From: Hydrocarboniphaga sp.
Lineage (GTDB): Bacteria > Pseudomonadota > Gammaproteobacteria > Nevskiales > Nevskiaceae
NCBI RefSeq assembly: GCF_028291725.1
Contig: NZ_JAQGNT010000024.1
Span: 1 to 63,151, forward strand
Length of the DNA stretch: 63,151 nt
Direction: 5' to 3'
Position 1 is the stretch's first letter. Each line of letters starts with the position of its first letter. Below the pieces are notes generated by a model. The model saw nothing but the letters and a program-made list of their open reading frames with translations, did no database searches and was not told where the DNA came from. The position numbers and the translations under genes are program-made. Shown in pieces: positions 1 to 7,859 of the stretch.

Positions 1-120
1 GGTCCGTGAGCAGGTCCGCAAGGAACACGGGGCTACCCAGGAACCTCCCCCTCCCCCGCGTGCGGGGGAGGGCCGGGGTGGGGGCGGAAGGCGCGGCGCT
101 GTCGTCTCGCCCCATCCGCG
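1..120. repeat. Intergenic mosaic repeat, copy 1
   Basis: Non-coding GC-rich sequence. Its first 34 bases recur inverted and identical at 5954-5987. Most of the first 120 bases, including the cccgcgtgcgggggaggg hairpin, recur inverted with small differences around 5605-5720. The rest of the stretch before the first gene (to 219) carries no gene I can support. These look like dispersed chromosomal repeats of the REP/MITE kind rather than a coding element. Confidence 0.7.
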
Positions 121-219
121 TTTGGCCGGTCCCGGGCATCAAGCCGGCTGCTATGAAGCGGCTGCGGTCTCTCCCGCCAGCAGGAGAGGGGAATTCACGT
201 TAAGTTGGCGCCATTCTCC

Positions 220-756
220 TTAAGGCGTGGACTCTCCGTAGCCGCCGCCGGGGCCGCCTCCGCCGCCCGGCCCGCGCCTGCGGCGGCCGCCACCGCCATC
301 CGGCCCACCATCACGGTCCGGCGCCGCGCGGAACTGCGCGTTCCAGCGCTCCAGTTGCTCCGGCGTCAGCGTCGCGGCGACGGCCGCGTCGAAGCGCGCC
401 TGGATCATCAGCTGCTCGCTCAGCTCTTGCCCCTGGCGCTGGACGAGTGGTTCCAGGCGCGCCAGGTAGTCCGCTTGTGTTTTCGAGAGCTGGTCGATCT
501 GTCTGCGAAGGTCGTCGGCCTCGGCCGCGAGTCGGCGGCGTTCGGCGTCGTCGCGGTCGTAGGCGTTGAGCACGGCGGTCCGCTGCACGTCGCTGGCCTC
601 GACTGCGCCCAGCGCCCGCATCACGGCCTTCTCGGTCGCCCGCGGCGAGGACTCGTCTCGACCGTGGCCGCGTGGCGGTTCGTGACTGCAGGCGCATAGC
701 AGCATCAGGCCCAGCAACGGCAGGCCGCGCAGGATCGATGAGGCTGGGAGCTTCAT
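220..756 (-). CDS. Spy/CpxP-like periplasmic lipoprotein
   Basis: Predicted lipoprotein of 178 residues. A hydrophobic signal is followed by a lipobox (LLCAC) near residue 22. The mature part is a charged helical region containing an LTPEQ motif around residues 131-135, which resembles the LTxxQ motif of the Spy/CpxP/heavy-metal-sensor family. The tail after about residue 145 is almost only Gly, Arg and Pro and looks disordered. Family members act in the periplasm in envelope stress or metal binding. I infer only that general class. It is monocistronic here, and the start is the ATG directly before the signal sequence. Confidence 0.6.
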   Translation of the reverse strand: MKLPASSILRGLPLLGLMLLCACSHEPPRGHGRDESSPRATEKAVMRALGAVEASDVQRTAVLNAYDRDDAERRRLAAEADDLRRQIDQLSKTQADYLARLEPLVQRQGQELSEQLMIQARFDAAVAATLTPEQLERWNAQFRAAPDRDGGPDGGGGRRRRGPGGGGGPGGGYGESTP

Positions 757-971
757 GGTTCGCGTTGGTCGATGGGTGGCAGGCTTGCTGAACGATGACG
801 CGGGGCGCGGTTAAGTGGCGTGGCGCGAAAGTAACGGAAAGTATTCGGCTCTTAGGGCAGGCGGGAAGCACCCGTCCTACGATGCTCGATTACTTCGTTA
901 CCAACCGTTGCAAAGCCCGCATGAGCAAACGGCGCCGGCGCTGTCTGAGCTTGATCATCGTGTCGTGCAGT

Positions 972-987
972 GAGTCCACTTGGACTC
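972..987. promoter_or_regulatory. Inverted repeat upstream of the TPR membrane protein
   Basis: GAGTCCA-CT-TGGACTC is a perfect 7-base inverted repeat lying about 24 bases before the ATG at 1011. It could be an operator or a small leader hairpin. No function is shown by the sequence itself. Confidence 0.3.
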
Positions 988-1010
988 TGAATCAACCCAA
1001 GGAAGCCGCC

Positions 1011-1796
1011 ATGCGCATCACCCGAACCCACAGTCTTGCTGGCGTCATCGGTGCGGCTCTGTTGACGGCCGCCTCCAGCGCTTTCGCCGAAGCCACTATC
1101 GACGAGGTCTACAAGGCGGCCGCGGCCGGGCAGGTGACGGAGGCGCAGGCGATGATGCAGGACGTGCTGAAGGCGCATCCGGACAGCGCCAAGGCGCATT
1201 TCGTCGAGGCCGAGCTGCTGGCGCGGCAGCGTGACATCAGCGGCGCCCGCGCCGAGCTGGCGCGCGCGACGGCGATCAATCCTTCGCTGTCGTTCGCCAA
1301 GCCGCAGGCTGTCGAATCGCTGAAGCGGCAACTGGGCGGCAACGGTGAGCGCGTGATTCAGCGGGCGCCGGCAGTCTCGCGCGGCATGCCGTCGTGGTTC
1401 TGGCCGATCGGCCTCGGCCTGCTGATCGCCTTCATTGTCTGGATGGTGCGCACTCGCCTGCCCGGCCCCGGCTACTCCGGCGGCGCTGGCAACATGAATC
1501 CCTATCCGACGACGCCGTATTCGCCTTATGGCGCGCCGCCGCAGGCTCCATCCGGCGGCTCCGGCCTGCTCGGCAGCCTGGCGACCGGTGCCGCGATCGG
1601 CGGCGGTATCGTCGCCGGCGAAGCGCTGGCGCATCGCCTGCTCGATTCCGACGAGCCGCGCCACTTTCGTGACGGCGACTACGGCCCGTCGAACTACGAC
1701 AACGCGCCTCAGGACAACAGCATGGGCGGCGACGACTTCGGCATCAGCGACTCCGGCGGTTGGGACGACGACAACAGCGGCGGCGGTGGCTGGTAG
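1011..1796 (+). CDS. TPR-containing single-pass membrane protein with Gly-rich tail
   Basis: Protein of 261 residues. A signal peptide ends near ASSAFA. Next come one or two degenerate TPR helices (about residues 28-85), a transmembrane segment around residues 130-146 (WPIGLGLLIAFIVWMV), and a Pro/Tyr-rich then Gly/Asp-rich low-complexity tail. A second hydrophobic Gly/Ala stretch lies around residues 185-210. The ATG at 1011 is chosen because AAGGAA stands 6 bases upstream and the signal peptide begins there. The longer frame adds 72 unlikely residues. Function unknown. The TPR suggests protein-protein contact in the periplasm. Confidence 0.65.
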   Translation: MRITRTHSLAGVIGAALLTAASSAFAEATIDEVYKAAAAGQVTEAQAMMQDVLKAHPDSAKAHFVEAELLARQRDISGARAELARATAINPSLSFAKPQAVESLKRQLGGNGERVIQRAPAVSRGMPSWFWPIGLGLLIAFIVWMVRTRLPGPGYSGGAGNMNPYPTTPYSPYGAPPQAPSGGSGLLGSLATGAAIGGGIVAGEALAHRLLDSDEPRHFRDGDYGPSNYDNAPQDNSMGGDDFGISDSGGWDDDNSGGGGW

Positions 1797-1845
1797 GCGG
1801 TCGGGACACGTCGTAATACGAAAGGCACGAACTTAACGAGCAATC

Positions 1846-1869
1846 CCCTCTCCTGCAGGCGGGAGAGGG
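1846..1869. repeat. CCCTCTCC/GGAGAGGG hairpin repeat
   Basis: Short inverted repeat with arms CCCTCTCC and GGAGAGGG, in the 326-base gap between the TPR protein and trxA. It is related to the larger copies at 5774-5888. It could act as a weak terminator, although there is no T tract. I see no gene in the rest of the gap. Confidence 0.5.
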
Positions 1870-2122
1870 ATGAGGGATCGCTAGGTTTTACGGTGGTGCT
1901 ATTCGTCCTGATACGGCGACAGTGTCGCTGGCCAATGGCAATCATCGCCACCGGCGAAATGCGCTGGTCTGCGCGATAGCGGCATCGCATTCTGCCGATA
2001 CGAAAAACAAATCCTCCCGTTTCCTTGAGATCCCTGCGCCTGGCCGTACCATTCATGGGTATGGATTCGACGGCACCACAGCCGCAGCGAATTCAAAACC
2101 GGAATGAACCAGGAGCTGCGTC

Positions 2123-2458
2123 ATGAGCGAACACATTTCTCACATTACCGATGCATCCTTTGAACAGGATGTACTCAAGTCCGGCACGCCAGTGCTGGTC
2201 GACTTCTGGGCGGAATGGTGCGGCCCCTGCAAGGCGATCGCGCCCATCCTCGAGCAGATTGCCGCGGAGCAGCTTGGCAAGCTGAAAGTCGTGAAGCTCG
2301 ACATCGATGCCAATCCGGCGACGGCGCCGCAATTCGGCATCCGCGGCATCCCGACCATGATCCTGTTCATCGACGGAAAGCCGGCCGCAACCCAGGTCGG
2401 ATCGGTGAGCAAGGCCAAGCTCGCGGCATTTCTGGAACCGCATATGGCTGCGGCGTAA
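2123..2458 (+). CDS. trxA: Thioredoxin
   Basis: Thioredoxin of 111 residues, a typical length. The active site WCGPC lies near residues 32-36, preceded by [10 protein letters not shown]. The cis-proline loop GIPTMILF lies near residues 74-81. It reduces cytosolic protein disulfides using electrons from thioredoxin reductase. It is also the electron donor expected for two other products in this window, class Ia ribonucleotide reductase (nrdB) and the thioredoxin-type ArsC domain. AGGAG sits 9 bases before the ATG. It converges with the LysR gene, with only 6 bases between stops. Confidence 0.95.
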   Translation: MSEHISHITDASFEQDVLKSGTPVLVDFWAEWCGPCKAIAPILEQIAAEQLGKLKVVKLDIDANPATAPQFGIRGIPTMILFIDGKPAATQVGSVSKAKLAAFLEPHMAAA

Positions 2459-2464
2459 ATCGCT

Positions 2465-3382
2465 TCACTGGGGTATGGGTAACTCAGCCGATGCCTTGAT
2501 GAAGTCGACGAACGCCCGCAGCGGCGCGGGCACCAGGCGGCGCCCGGAGTAGTAGAGGAACGGCCCGGAAAAACGCTGCCACCAAGGCTCGAGGATGGGC
2601 TCGAGTGCGCCGCTTTCAAAATGGGGGCGCAGCCAATCATCGAACAGATAGATGATGCCGGTGCCTGCGACGGCGGCTTCGACGGCGAGATCGGTCGCCG
2701 CACCCACGCTGACGAGTAGCGGCCCTGTGGGGTCGACCCGCAGCAGTTCACCGTCGCGCTCGAACTCCCATGGTGGCATTGCGCCGCTGCTGAAGCGGCC
2801 ACGCAGACAGGCATGCTTGAGCAGCTCGCTGGGATGCTCGGGACGACCATGGCGATCGAGGTACGCTGGAGCGGCGGCCGTCGCGAAACGCTGGACACGA
2901 GGCCCGATCGGCACGGCGATCATGTCCTGCTCCAGGCGTTCGTCGTAGCGGATGCCGGCATCGCAGCCAGCGGCGATTATGTCGATGTAGGTGTCCACGG
3001 CGCTTACCTCCAGACGGATATCCGGGTAAGCGGCGAGAAACGGCGGCACGATCGCCGGCAGCACCAGCCTGGCCGCACTGACCGGGACATTGAGCCGGAG
3101 CGTACCCGCCGGCTTGTCGCGAAAGCCGTTGACCACGTCGAGCGCCGCTTCAACTTCGGTCAATGCCGGGGCCAGCCGATCAAGCAGCCGCCCGCCCGCC
3201 TCGGTGGGCACGACACTGCGCGTCGTGCGGTGGAGCAGCCGCACACCGAGCTGCGTTTCCAGCCGACGAACCGCCTCGCTAAGCGCCGAGGCGCTGCTGC
3301 CGCTGGCGCGGGCGCCATCGCGGAAGCCCTTAGCCCGCGCGACGGCGACGAATGCGTTCAGATCACCGAGATCAACTTTCAA
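2465..3382 (-). CDS. LysR-family transcriptional regulator
   Basis: LysR regulator with an N-terminal winged helix (LGDLNAFVAVARAKGF through GVRLLHRTTRSV) followed by a substrate-binding domain of about 210 residues. I choose the TTG at 3382 because it begins just before the helix-turn-helix. The frame is open to an ATG at 3511, but that would add 43 non-family residues and would overlap the divergent gene. A triple 11-base direct repeat lies immediately upstream of this start. It is divergent from an aldo-keto reductase gene, the usual LysR/target arrangement, so it probably controlled that gene. Confidence 0.8.
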   Translation of the reverse strand: MKVDLGDLNAFVAVARAKGFRDGARASGSSASALSEAVRRLETQLGVRLLHRTTRSVVPTEAGGRLLDRLAPALTEVEAALDVVNGFRDKPAGTLRLNVPVSAARLVLPAIVPPFLAAYPDIRLEVSAVDTYIDIIAAGCDAGIRYDERLEQDMIAVPIGPRVQRFATAAAPAYLDRHGRPEHPSELLKHACLRGRFSSGAMPPWEFERDGELLRVDPTGPLLVSVGAATDLAVEAAVAGTGIIYLFDDWLRPHFESGALEPILEPWWQRFSGPFLYYSGRRLVPAPLRAFVDFIKASAELPIPQ

Positions 3383-3389
3383 GTTCGCG

Positions 3390-3421
3390 CACTGTTCGAT
3401 CACTGTTCGATCACTGTTCGT
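3390..3421. promoter_or_regulatory. Three 11-bp direct repeats (cactgttcgat)
   Basis: Three consecutive units beginning at 3390, 3401 and 3412 read cactgttcga(t), with the last slightly divergent. The 11-base spacing is about one helical turn, so a protein would meet each unit on the same DNA face. They lie in the LysR/aldo-keto reductase divergent region. If the longest LysR start were used they would be coding instead. Confidence 0.45.
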
Positions 3422-3509
3422 GATCCCGCACGGCCTGTGCGGATAGTGCCCGGTTATCGTGCGTGCCGCCAAGGCGTAGTGTGGCGTCTTCTCGAAAAGG
3501 AGTTCGATC

Positions 3510-4160
3510 ATGCCCAGCCTTCATCAATCCCCCCGCTTCAAGATCGGCGCGCGGCGCGGCGCCGATGCGTCATGGAGCCCGGCGTTTTCTGCGGTGGAAC
3601 TGACGCAGGCGGTACACGACAACCTGCGCAATCTCGGCCTGGACGTGCTGGAGGTGGTCAATCTGCGGATCATGTTCGGTGTGCACGGTCCGGCCGAAGG
3701 ATCGATAGCGGAGCAGCTCAGCGTGCTGGCCGAACTCCAGCGGCAAGGCCTGGTACGTCACATCGGCCTGAGCAATGTAACGCCCGCGCAGGTCACGGAA
3801 GGGCGCCGAATCTGCGAGATCGTTTGCGTACAGAACCATTACAACCTGGCGCATCGCGAAGACGATGCCTTGATCGACGAACTGGCCCGCGACGGCATCG
3901 CCTACGTGCCGTTTTTCCCGCTCGGCGGATTCAGCCCGCTGCAGTCGGCCACCTTATCCGAGGTCGCGGCGCGTCTGGGCGCGACGCCGATGCAGGTCGC
4001 ACTCGCCTGGTTGCTGCGCCGTTCGCCGAACATCCTGCTGATTCCCGGCACCTCATCGGTTGCGCATCTGCGCGAGAACCTTGCTGCGGCCGAGCTGAAT
4101 TTGCCGGACGACGCGATCACAGCGCTGGATGGAATCGCCGCGGGCAGGCGTTCGAGCTAA
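3510..4160 (+). pseudogene. Aldo-keto reductase lacking its N-terminal catalytic third
   Basis: The 216-residue product matches the C-terminal part of YdbC-like aldo-keto reductases: KIGARRG, LGLDVLEVVNLR, LVRHIGLSNVT, CEIVCVQNHYNLAHR, PLGGFSP, and the NADP-binding LIPGTSS...HLREN. Family members are about 280 residues. About 70 residues between the start and KIGARRG are missing, including the DTxxxYG segment that carries the catalytic Asp and Tyr. The start codon and first codons remain, so an in-frame internal deletion is the simplest explanation. The product is almost certainly inactive as a reductase, although the frame is intact and may still be translated. Codon use is normal for the region. 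Confidence 0.7.
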
Positions 4161-4192
4161 AGCGACAAAGTATGAGGCCCGGCCGTCGCCGT

Positions 4193-4330
4193 TCAATCGT
4201 CGCGTGTGCGCATCGCATCGGCCATGCGGAACATCGGCAGCTCCAGCATTTCGCGGACTTCAACACTGGCGCCCAGCTCATTGAGCGCGGCGTGCATGCA
4301 CCACAGCCACGGATGCGGCTTGATGTGCAT
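4193..4330 (-). CDS. Small ORF, 45 residues, unknown
   Basis: Minus-strand frame beginning [20 protein letters not shown] and ending in RTRDD. Composition is protein-like, with aromatic residues early and an amphipathic helix later. It lies between the aldo-keto reductase and nrdB and reads away from nrdB. The frame stays open upstream of the ATG, so the true start could be earlier. I recognise no family. It may be a remnant of a larger gene or a real small protein. Confidence 0.3.
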   Translation of the reverse strand: MHIKPHPWLWCMHAALNELGASVEVREMLELPMFRMADAMRTRDD

Positions 4331-4446
4331 GCGGCCGGCAGCGCGCCTTGCCTGCACAGGACCAGCCGCTACGCAATGATCCGCATCAAGGTCCGTGCGC
4401 CGGCCGCGTTCCTATGATCCTCGCCCTCCACACCGGCTACCCCGCG

Positions 4447-5475
4447 ATGAGCAATCTCCTGCTGGACTTCAATACTCGCGGCGGCGTCATCAACGGCAGC
4501 GAGCCGCGCGAGATCGACATCCGCCCGCAGTATCGCTGGGCCTGGCAGAAGTATCTCGACGGCTGCGCCAATCACTGGATGCCGCAGGAGATCAACATGG
4601 CCGCCGACGTCGCACTATGGAACGACCCGCAGGGCCTCAGCGACGACGAGCGCCAGGTGATCAAGCGCAACCTCGGTTTCTTCACCACAGCCGATTCACT
4701 GGCGGCCAACAACATCGTGCTCGGCACGTACCGCCACATCACCAGCGCCGAATGCCGCCGCTACCTGCTGCGCCAGGCCTTCGAGGAGGCGCTGCACACG
4801 CATGCCTATCAGTACATCGTCGAGAGCCTGAGCCTGGATGAGGGCGAGATCTTCAACATGTACCACGAGGTGCCGAGCATCCACGACAAGGCTGCGTTCC
4901 TGCTGCCGTTCATCGATACACTGACCGACCCGAACTTCCGCACCGGCACGCCGGAAAACGACCAGCGCCTGCTGCGTTCGCTGATCGTGTTCGCCTGCAT
5001 CATGGAGGGCTTGTTCTTCTACGTGGGCTTTGTGCAGATCCTGTCGTTCGGCCGGCGCAACAAGATGGTCGGCGCCGCCGAGCAATACCAGTACATCCTG
5101 CGCGACGAGTCCATGCATCTGAACTTCGGCATCGACCTGATCAACCAGATCAAACTGGAGAACCCGCCGCTGTGGACGCCAGCCTTCCGCGACGAGATCC
5201 GCAGCCTGCTGGACCAGGCCGTGGCGCTGGAATATCGCTACGCCGTCGACACCATGCCGCGCGGCGTGCTCGGGCTCAATGCCGAAATGTTCCGCGAATA
5301 CCTGCGCTACATCGCCAACCGCCGCGCCACCCAGATCGGCCTCCAGGAGATCTACCCCGGAGCCGACAATCCGTTCCCGTGGATGAGCGAGGTGATCGAT
5401 CTGAAGAAGGAGAAGAACTTCTTCGAAACGCGCGTCACCGAGTACCAGACCGGCGGCGCGCTGCGCTGGGATTGA
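4447..5475 (+). CDS. nrdB: Ribonucleoside-diphosphate reductase, beta subunit (class Ia)
   Basis: Small subunit (342 residues from this start) holding the di-iron centre and tyrosyl radical used to make deoxyribonucleotides. Metal-ligand motifs visible are [13 protein letters not shown] (Glu and His ligands, with the radical Tyr in the same helix) and [13 protein letters not shown] (Glu and His ligands). [11 protein letters not shown] carries another Glu. The ATG at 4447 gives [10 protein letters not shown], a normal N-terminus; frames open upstream would add up to 33 atypical residues. No nrdA is adjacent, so the large subunit must be encoded elsewhere, unlike the common nrdAB operon. Confidence 0.9.
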   Translation: MSNLLLDFNTRGGVINGSEPREIDIRPQYRWAWQKYLDGCANHWMPQEINMAADVALWNDPQGLSDDERQVIKRNLGFFTTADSLAANNIVLGTYRHITSAECRRYLLRQAFEEALHTHAYQYIVESLSLDEGEIFNMYHEVPSIHDKAAFLLPFIDTLTDPNFRTGTPENDQRLLRSLIVFACIMEGLFFYVGFVQILSFGRRNKMVGAAEQYQYILRDESMHLNFGIDLINQIKLENPPLWTPAFRDEIRSLLDQAVALEYRYAVDTMPRGVLGLNAEMFREYLRYIANRRATQIGLQEIYPGADNPFPWMSEVIDLKKEKNFFETRVTEYQTGGALRWD

Positions 5476-5550
5476 TGACGACGACGCAGCTTATCGCAGC
5501 CGGCTTGATGCCCGGAACCGGCCCGCTCCTTCCCGCGCGAGCGGGGGAAG

Positions 5551-5603
5551 GCGTTTGGCTCAGTGGGGAGTGACATTGAGTCACTCCCCACTGAGCCAAA
5601 CGC
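5551..5603. repeat. Perfect 24-bp-stem palindrome
   Basis: Two perfectly complementary 24-base arms (5551-5574 and 5580-5603) surround a 5-base loop, attga. There is no T tract, so it is not a classical terminator. It sits 75 bases after nrdB and opens a repeat-filled gap of about 700 bases. The perfect match suggests recent formation or selection on the structure. Confidence 0.85.
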
Positions 5604-5604
5604 G

Positions 5605-5720
5605 GATGGGGGCGAGACGACAGCGCCGCGCCTTCCGCCCCCACCCCGGCCCTCCCCCGCACGCGGGGGAGGGAGAGGTTCCTGGGTAGCCCCGTGTTCC
5701 TTGCGGACCTGCTCATGGGC
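5605..5720. repeat. Intergenic mosaic repeat, copy 2 (inverted relative to 1-120)
   Basis: Reverse complement of most of the sequence at 1-120, including the ggaggg/ccctcc hairpin around 5652-5674 and the agccccgtgttccttgcgg tail. Non-coding. It belongs to the same cluster as the palindrome at 5551 and the partial copy at 5954. Confidence 0.7.
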
Positions 5721-5773
5721 CATGACCCGGTGGCGGGTCGTGACCCCAATGTCACTACCTTAGGAAGAAAATC

Positions 5774-5888
5774 CCCTCTCCCGCTTGCGGGAGAGGGTGG
5801 CGCGGAGCGCCGGGTGAGGGGCTTCTTTCCGCCGAACAGCCCCTCATCCGCCCCTTCGGGGCACCTTCTCCCGCAAGCGGGAGAAGGG
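5774..5888. repeat. Paired CCCTCTCCCGCxxGCGGGAGAGGG repeats
   Basis: Two hairpins face each other. The first, at about 5774-5798, reads cccctctcccgc...gcgggagaggg. The second, at about 5838-5888, contains ccccttcgggg and cttctcccgcaagcgggagaag. Such paired GC-rich hairpins are typical BIME/REP-like extragenic elements. No coding potential is supported here. Confidence 0.65.
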
Positions 5889-5953
5889 ACTGCAACGCTT
5901 AAGGTAGTGCCATTGAGGTCACAACCCGCCCGGTCTGCGCAAGGTTCATGGAG

Positions 5954-5987
5954 AGCCCCGTGTTCCTTGCGGACCTGCTCACGGACC
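5954..5987. repeat. Partial copy of the 1-34 repeat, inverted
   Basis: Identical to the reverse complement of positions 1-34 and shares 28 bases with the copy ending near 5715. It shows that the mosaic here is built from at least three pieces of one family. Confidence 0.75.
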
Positions 5988-5999
5988 CTGAACCCCTGC

Positions 6000-6084
6000 G
6001 TAGGCTGGGATGGAGCGAAGCGCAATCCCAGCACGGCGGCCCGAATCCAGCGCTGGGTTTCCGCTGCGCTGCTACCCAGCCTAC
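6000..6084. repeat. GTAGGCTGGG...CCCAGCCTAC inverted repeat
   Basis: Outer arms gtaggctggg and cccagcctac enclose about 65 bases with further internal pairing. It is related in design to the GTAGGTTGGGG cassettes at 15375 and 43831. It is the last repeat before the LysR gene, so the whole gap 5476-6180 is repeat sequence with no supported gene. Confidence 0.65.
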
Positions 6085-6180
6085 GGGTGGGTCGGGCTCT
6101 CGGTTCATGGAAAGGGTCCCGCGCAGCGGGGGGTGAGGGCCTGCGGCTATTTCGTCACCAAGTCAGTGCCATTCTGCTCG

Positions 6181-7083
6181 TCAACCGAGCCCCGCCACGG
6201 CGGCCCGCAATGTCGGCTTTGCGAAGTCCAGAAACGCGCGCAACTTCAGCGGGAGCAGCGGCTGGGGCTTGTAGACGAGGTTTATCGGCATCGCCTTGGT
6301 TTCAAAGCCTTTCAATAGCCGCAGCAGCGTTCCGCTCTGCAAGGCATTCGCCGCCTGGTAGGACAGCACGCGGGTGATGCCGATGCCGGCAATCGCGGAG
6401 TCCACGGCCGCCTCCGCGGTGGAGACCACGAGCCGTGAGCGCACTGGAATCGTGGTCGTGGATGATCCGGCTCGAAAGCTCCAGTGATAGGACGACGACA
6501 GGGCGCCGAACGTCACGCATGCACGGTCCAGCAAATCCGGCGGCGTCCTGGGGCTGCGATGCCGGGCCAGATAGTCCGGGCTGGCGCAGACCACGTGGCG
6601 CGTAGCGCCGACGCGCGCCGCGATCAGATTGCTGGTGGGCAGTTCGCCGATGCGGATCGCGAGGTCGATGTGCTCCTCGATGAGGTTCAGATCGCGATCG
6701 CCGAGTACCAGCCGGATCTGCACGTCCGGATAGGCTTCGAGAAAACGGTTAACGATCGGCAGCACATGCAGCCGGCCGAAGAAGATCGGCGCGGTGATGA
6801 TGAGCTCGCCAGTAGGCGCCTGGTATTCCCCGGACGCGGCCCGCTCGGCCTCGCGCACGTCGTCGAGAATCTTCTTGCAGGCCGCCAGATACGCCTGCCC
6901 GGCATCCGTCAGTGTCAGCGCGCGCGTCGAGCGGTGCAGCAGGCGTGTACCGAGCAACTGCTCCAGATCCGCCAGCTTGCGGCTCACCGTCGGCAGCGGC
7001 ATTTTCAGCCGGCGGCCGGCACCCGACAGGCTGCCAGCTTCGACGGCCGCCACAAAAACCTCCATTGCGTCGAGCCGGTCCAT
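6181..7083 (-). CDS. LysR-family transcriptional regulator
   Basis: Regulator of 300 residues, full length for the family. The winged helix-turn-helix (MDRLDAMEVFVAAVEAGSLSGAGRRL ... LEQLLGTRLLHRSTR) is followed by the effector-binding domain. The sequence style (SGEYQAPTGELIITAPIFFGR, VYKPQPLLPLKLRAFLDF) is that of the CrgA/AaeR-like subgroup. It is divergent from a flavin-binding PNPOx-fold gene with a 112-base shared intergenic region, so that gene is its likely target. The effector cannot be told from sequence. Confidence 0.9.
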   Translation of the reverse strand: MDRLDAMEVFVAAVEAGSLSGAGRRLKMPLPTVSRKLADLEQLLGTRLLHRSTRALTLTDAGQAYLAACKKILDDVREAERAASGEYQAPTGELIITAPIFFGRLHVLPIVNRFLEAYPDVQIRLVLGDRDLNLIEEHIDLAIRIGELPTSNLIAARVGATRHVVCASPDYLARHRSPRTPPDLLDRACVTFGALSSSYHWSFRAGSSTTTIPVRSRLVVSTAEAAVDSAIAGIGITRVLSYQAANALQSGTLLRLLKGFETKAMPINLVYKPQPLLPLKLRAFLDFAKPTLRAAVAGLG

Positions 7084-7195
7084 CCGCCTTCCAGAAAACG
7101 AGAGGGTGTTTTCAAATACTACCGTCTAGTTGGGCGTATCAAGAACTTCTACCTTGTGACCGCGGGCGCTGCGCCTGCCAAGGAGTGGAGCTGCC

Positions 7196-7822
7196 ATGAG
7201 TTACGGATTTCTCGATATCGCCAGCACGCCGAGTGTAAAAGCCGCCCAGCGGGCAAACGGCAGCGGCGCCATGTGGGCCGGCTTCGATGGCGACCGCCAA
7301 TCCGATCGCTTCGGCGAGGCGGAGATGCAGTTCATCGCCGGCCGCGACAGCTTTTACATGGCAACGGTCTCGGAAACTGGCTGGCCTTATGTGCAGCATC
7401 GCGGCGGCCCGCCGGGTCTTCTGCGCGTGCTCGACGACAGAACGCTCGCACTGCCCGATTTCCGCGGCAACCGCCAGTACATCAGCGTCGGCAATCTGGC
7501 GGCGGACAACCGGGCCGCGCTGATCCTGATGGATTATCCGCATCGTCGTCGTCTTAAGATCTACGCTCGCATCGAGATGAAGGAACTCGCCGCGGATGCG
7601 GAATTGGCGGCGAAAATCGCGATGCCCGGCAGCAAAGCCAAGATCGAGCGCGCCTTTGTTCTGCATCTTGAAGCCTTCGACTGGAATTGCCCGCAGCACA
7701 TCACGCCGCGCTACACCGAAGCCGAGCTGCAGCAGGCCCTGGCACCGATCAAGCTGCGTATCGAGAAGCTCGAAGCCGAGAACCAATCACTGCGCGAACA
7801 ACTCGCCGCAAAAGGAAACTGA
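7196..7822 (+). CDS. Pyridoxamine 5'-phosphate oxidase-fold flavoprotein
   Basis: Protein of 208 residues in the PNPOx-like family. Visible segments are FIAGRDSFYMATVSETGWPYVQHRGGP (split-barrel strand that binds FMN), LALPDFRGNRQYISVGNL and AALILMDYPHRRRLKIYAR. It ends in a short coiled coil (LRIEKLEAENQSLREQLAAK). Such proteins bind FMN or F420 and are usually oxidoreductases of unknown substrate. AAGGAG stands 10 bases before the ATG. It is expressed divergently from a LysR regulator, which suggests substrate-induced control. Confidence 0.8.
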   Translation: MSYGFLDIASTPSVKAAQRANGSGAMWAGFDGDRQSDRFGEAEMQFIAGRDSFYMATVSETGWPYVQHRGGPPGLLRVLDDRTLALPDFRGNRQYISVGNLAADNRAALILMDYPHRRRLKIYARIEMKELAADAELAAKIAMPGSKAKIERAFVLHLEAFDWNCPQHITPRYTEAELQQALAPIKLRIEKLEAENQSLREQLAAKGN

Positions 7823-7859
7823 AGCAGGCCGAAGATCGTCCGTCTGCAGCCTGCATCTC

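Noticed and set aside
2813-4417. 534-codon plus-strand open frame across the LysR and aldo-keto reductase genes
   Set aside because: It is antisense to the LysR gene, and its product is low-complexity Arg/Gly/Ala typical of shadow frames in high-GC DNA.
5574-6318. Several plus- and minus-strand open frames in the gap after nrdB
   Set aside because: They translate the repeat hairpins (SPLPLAGEG, PARGGG) and are open in both directions. The stretch is repeat DNA.
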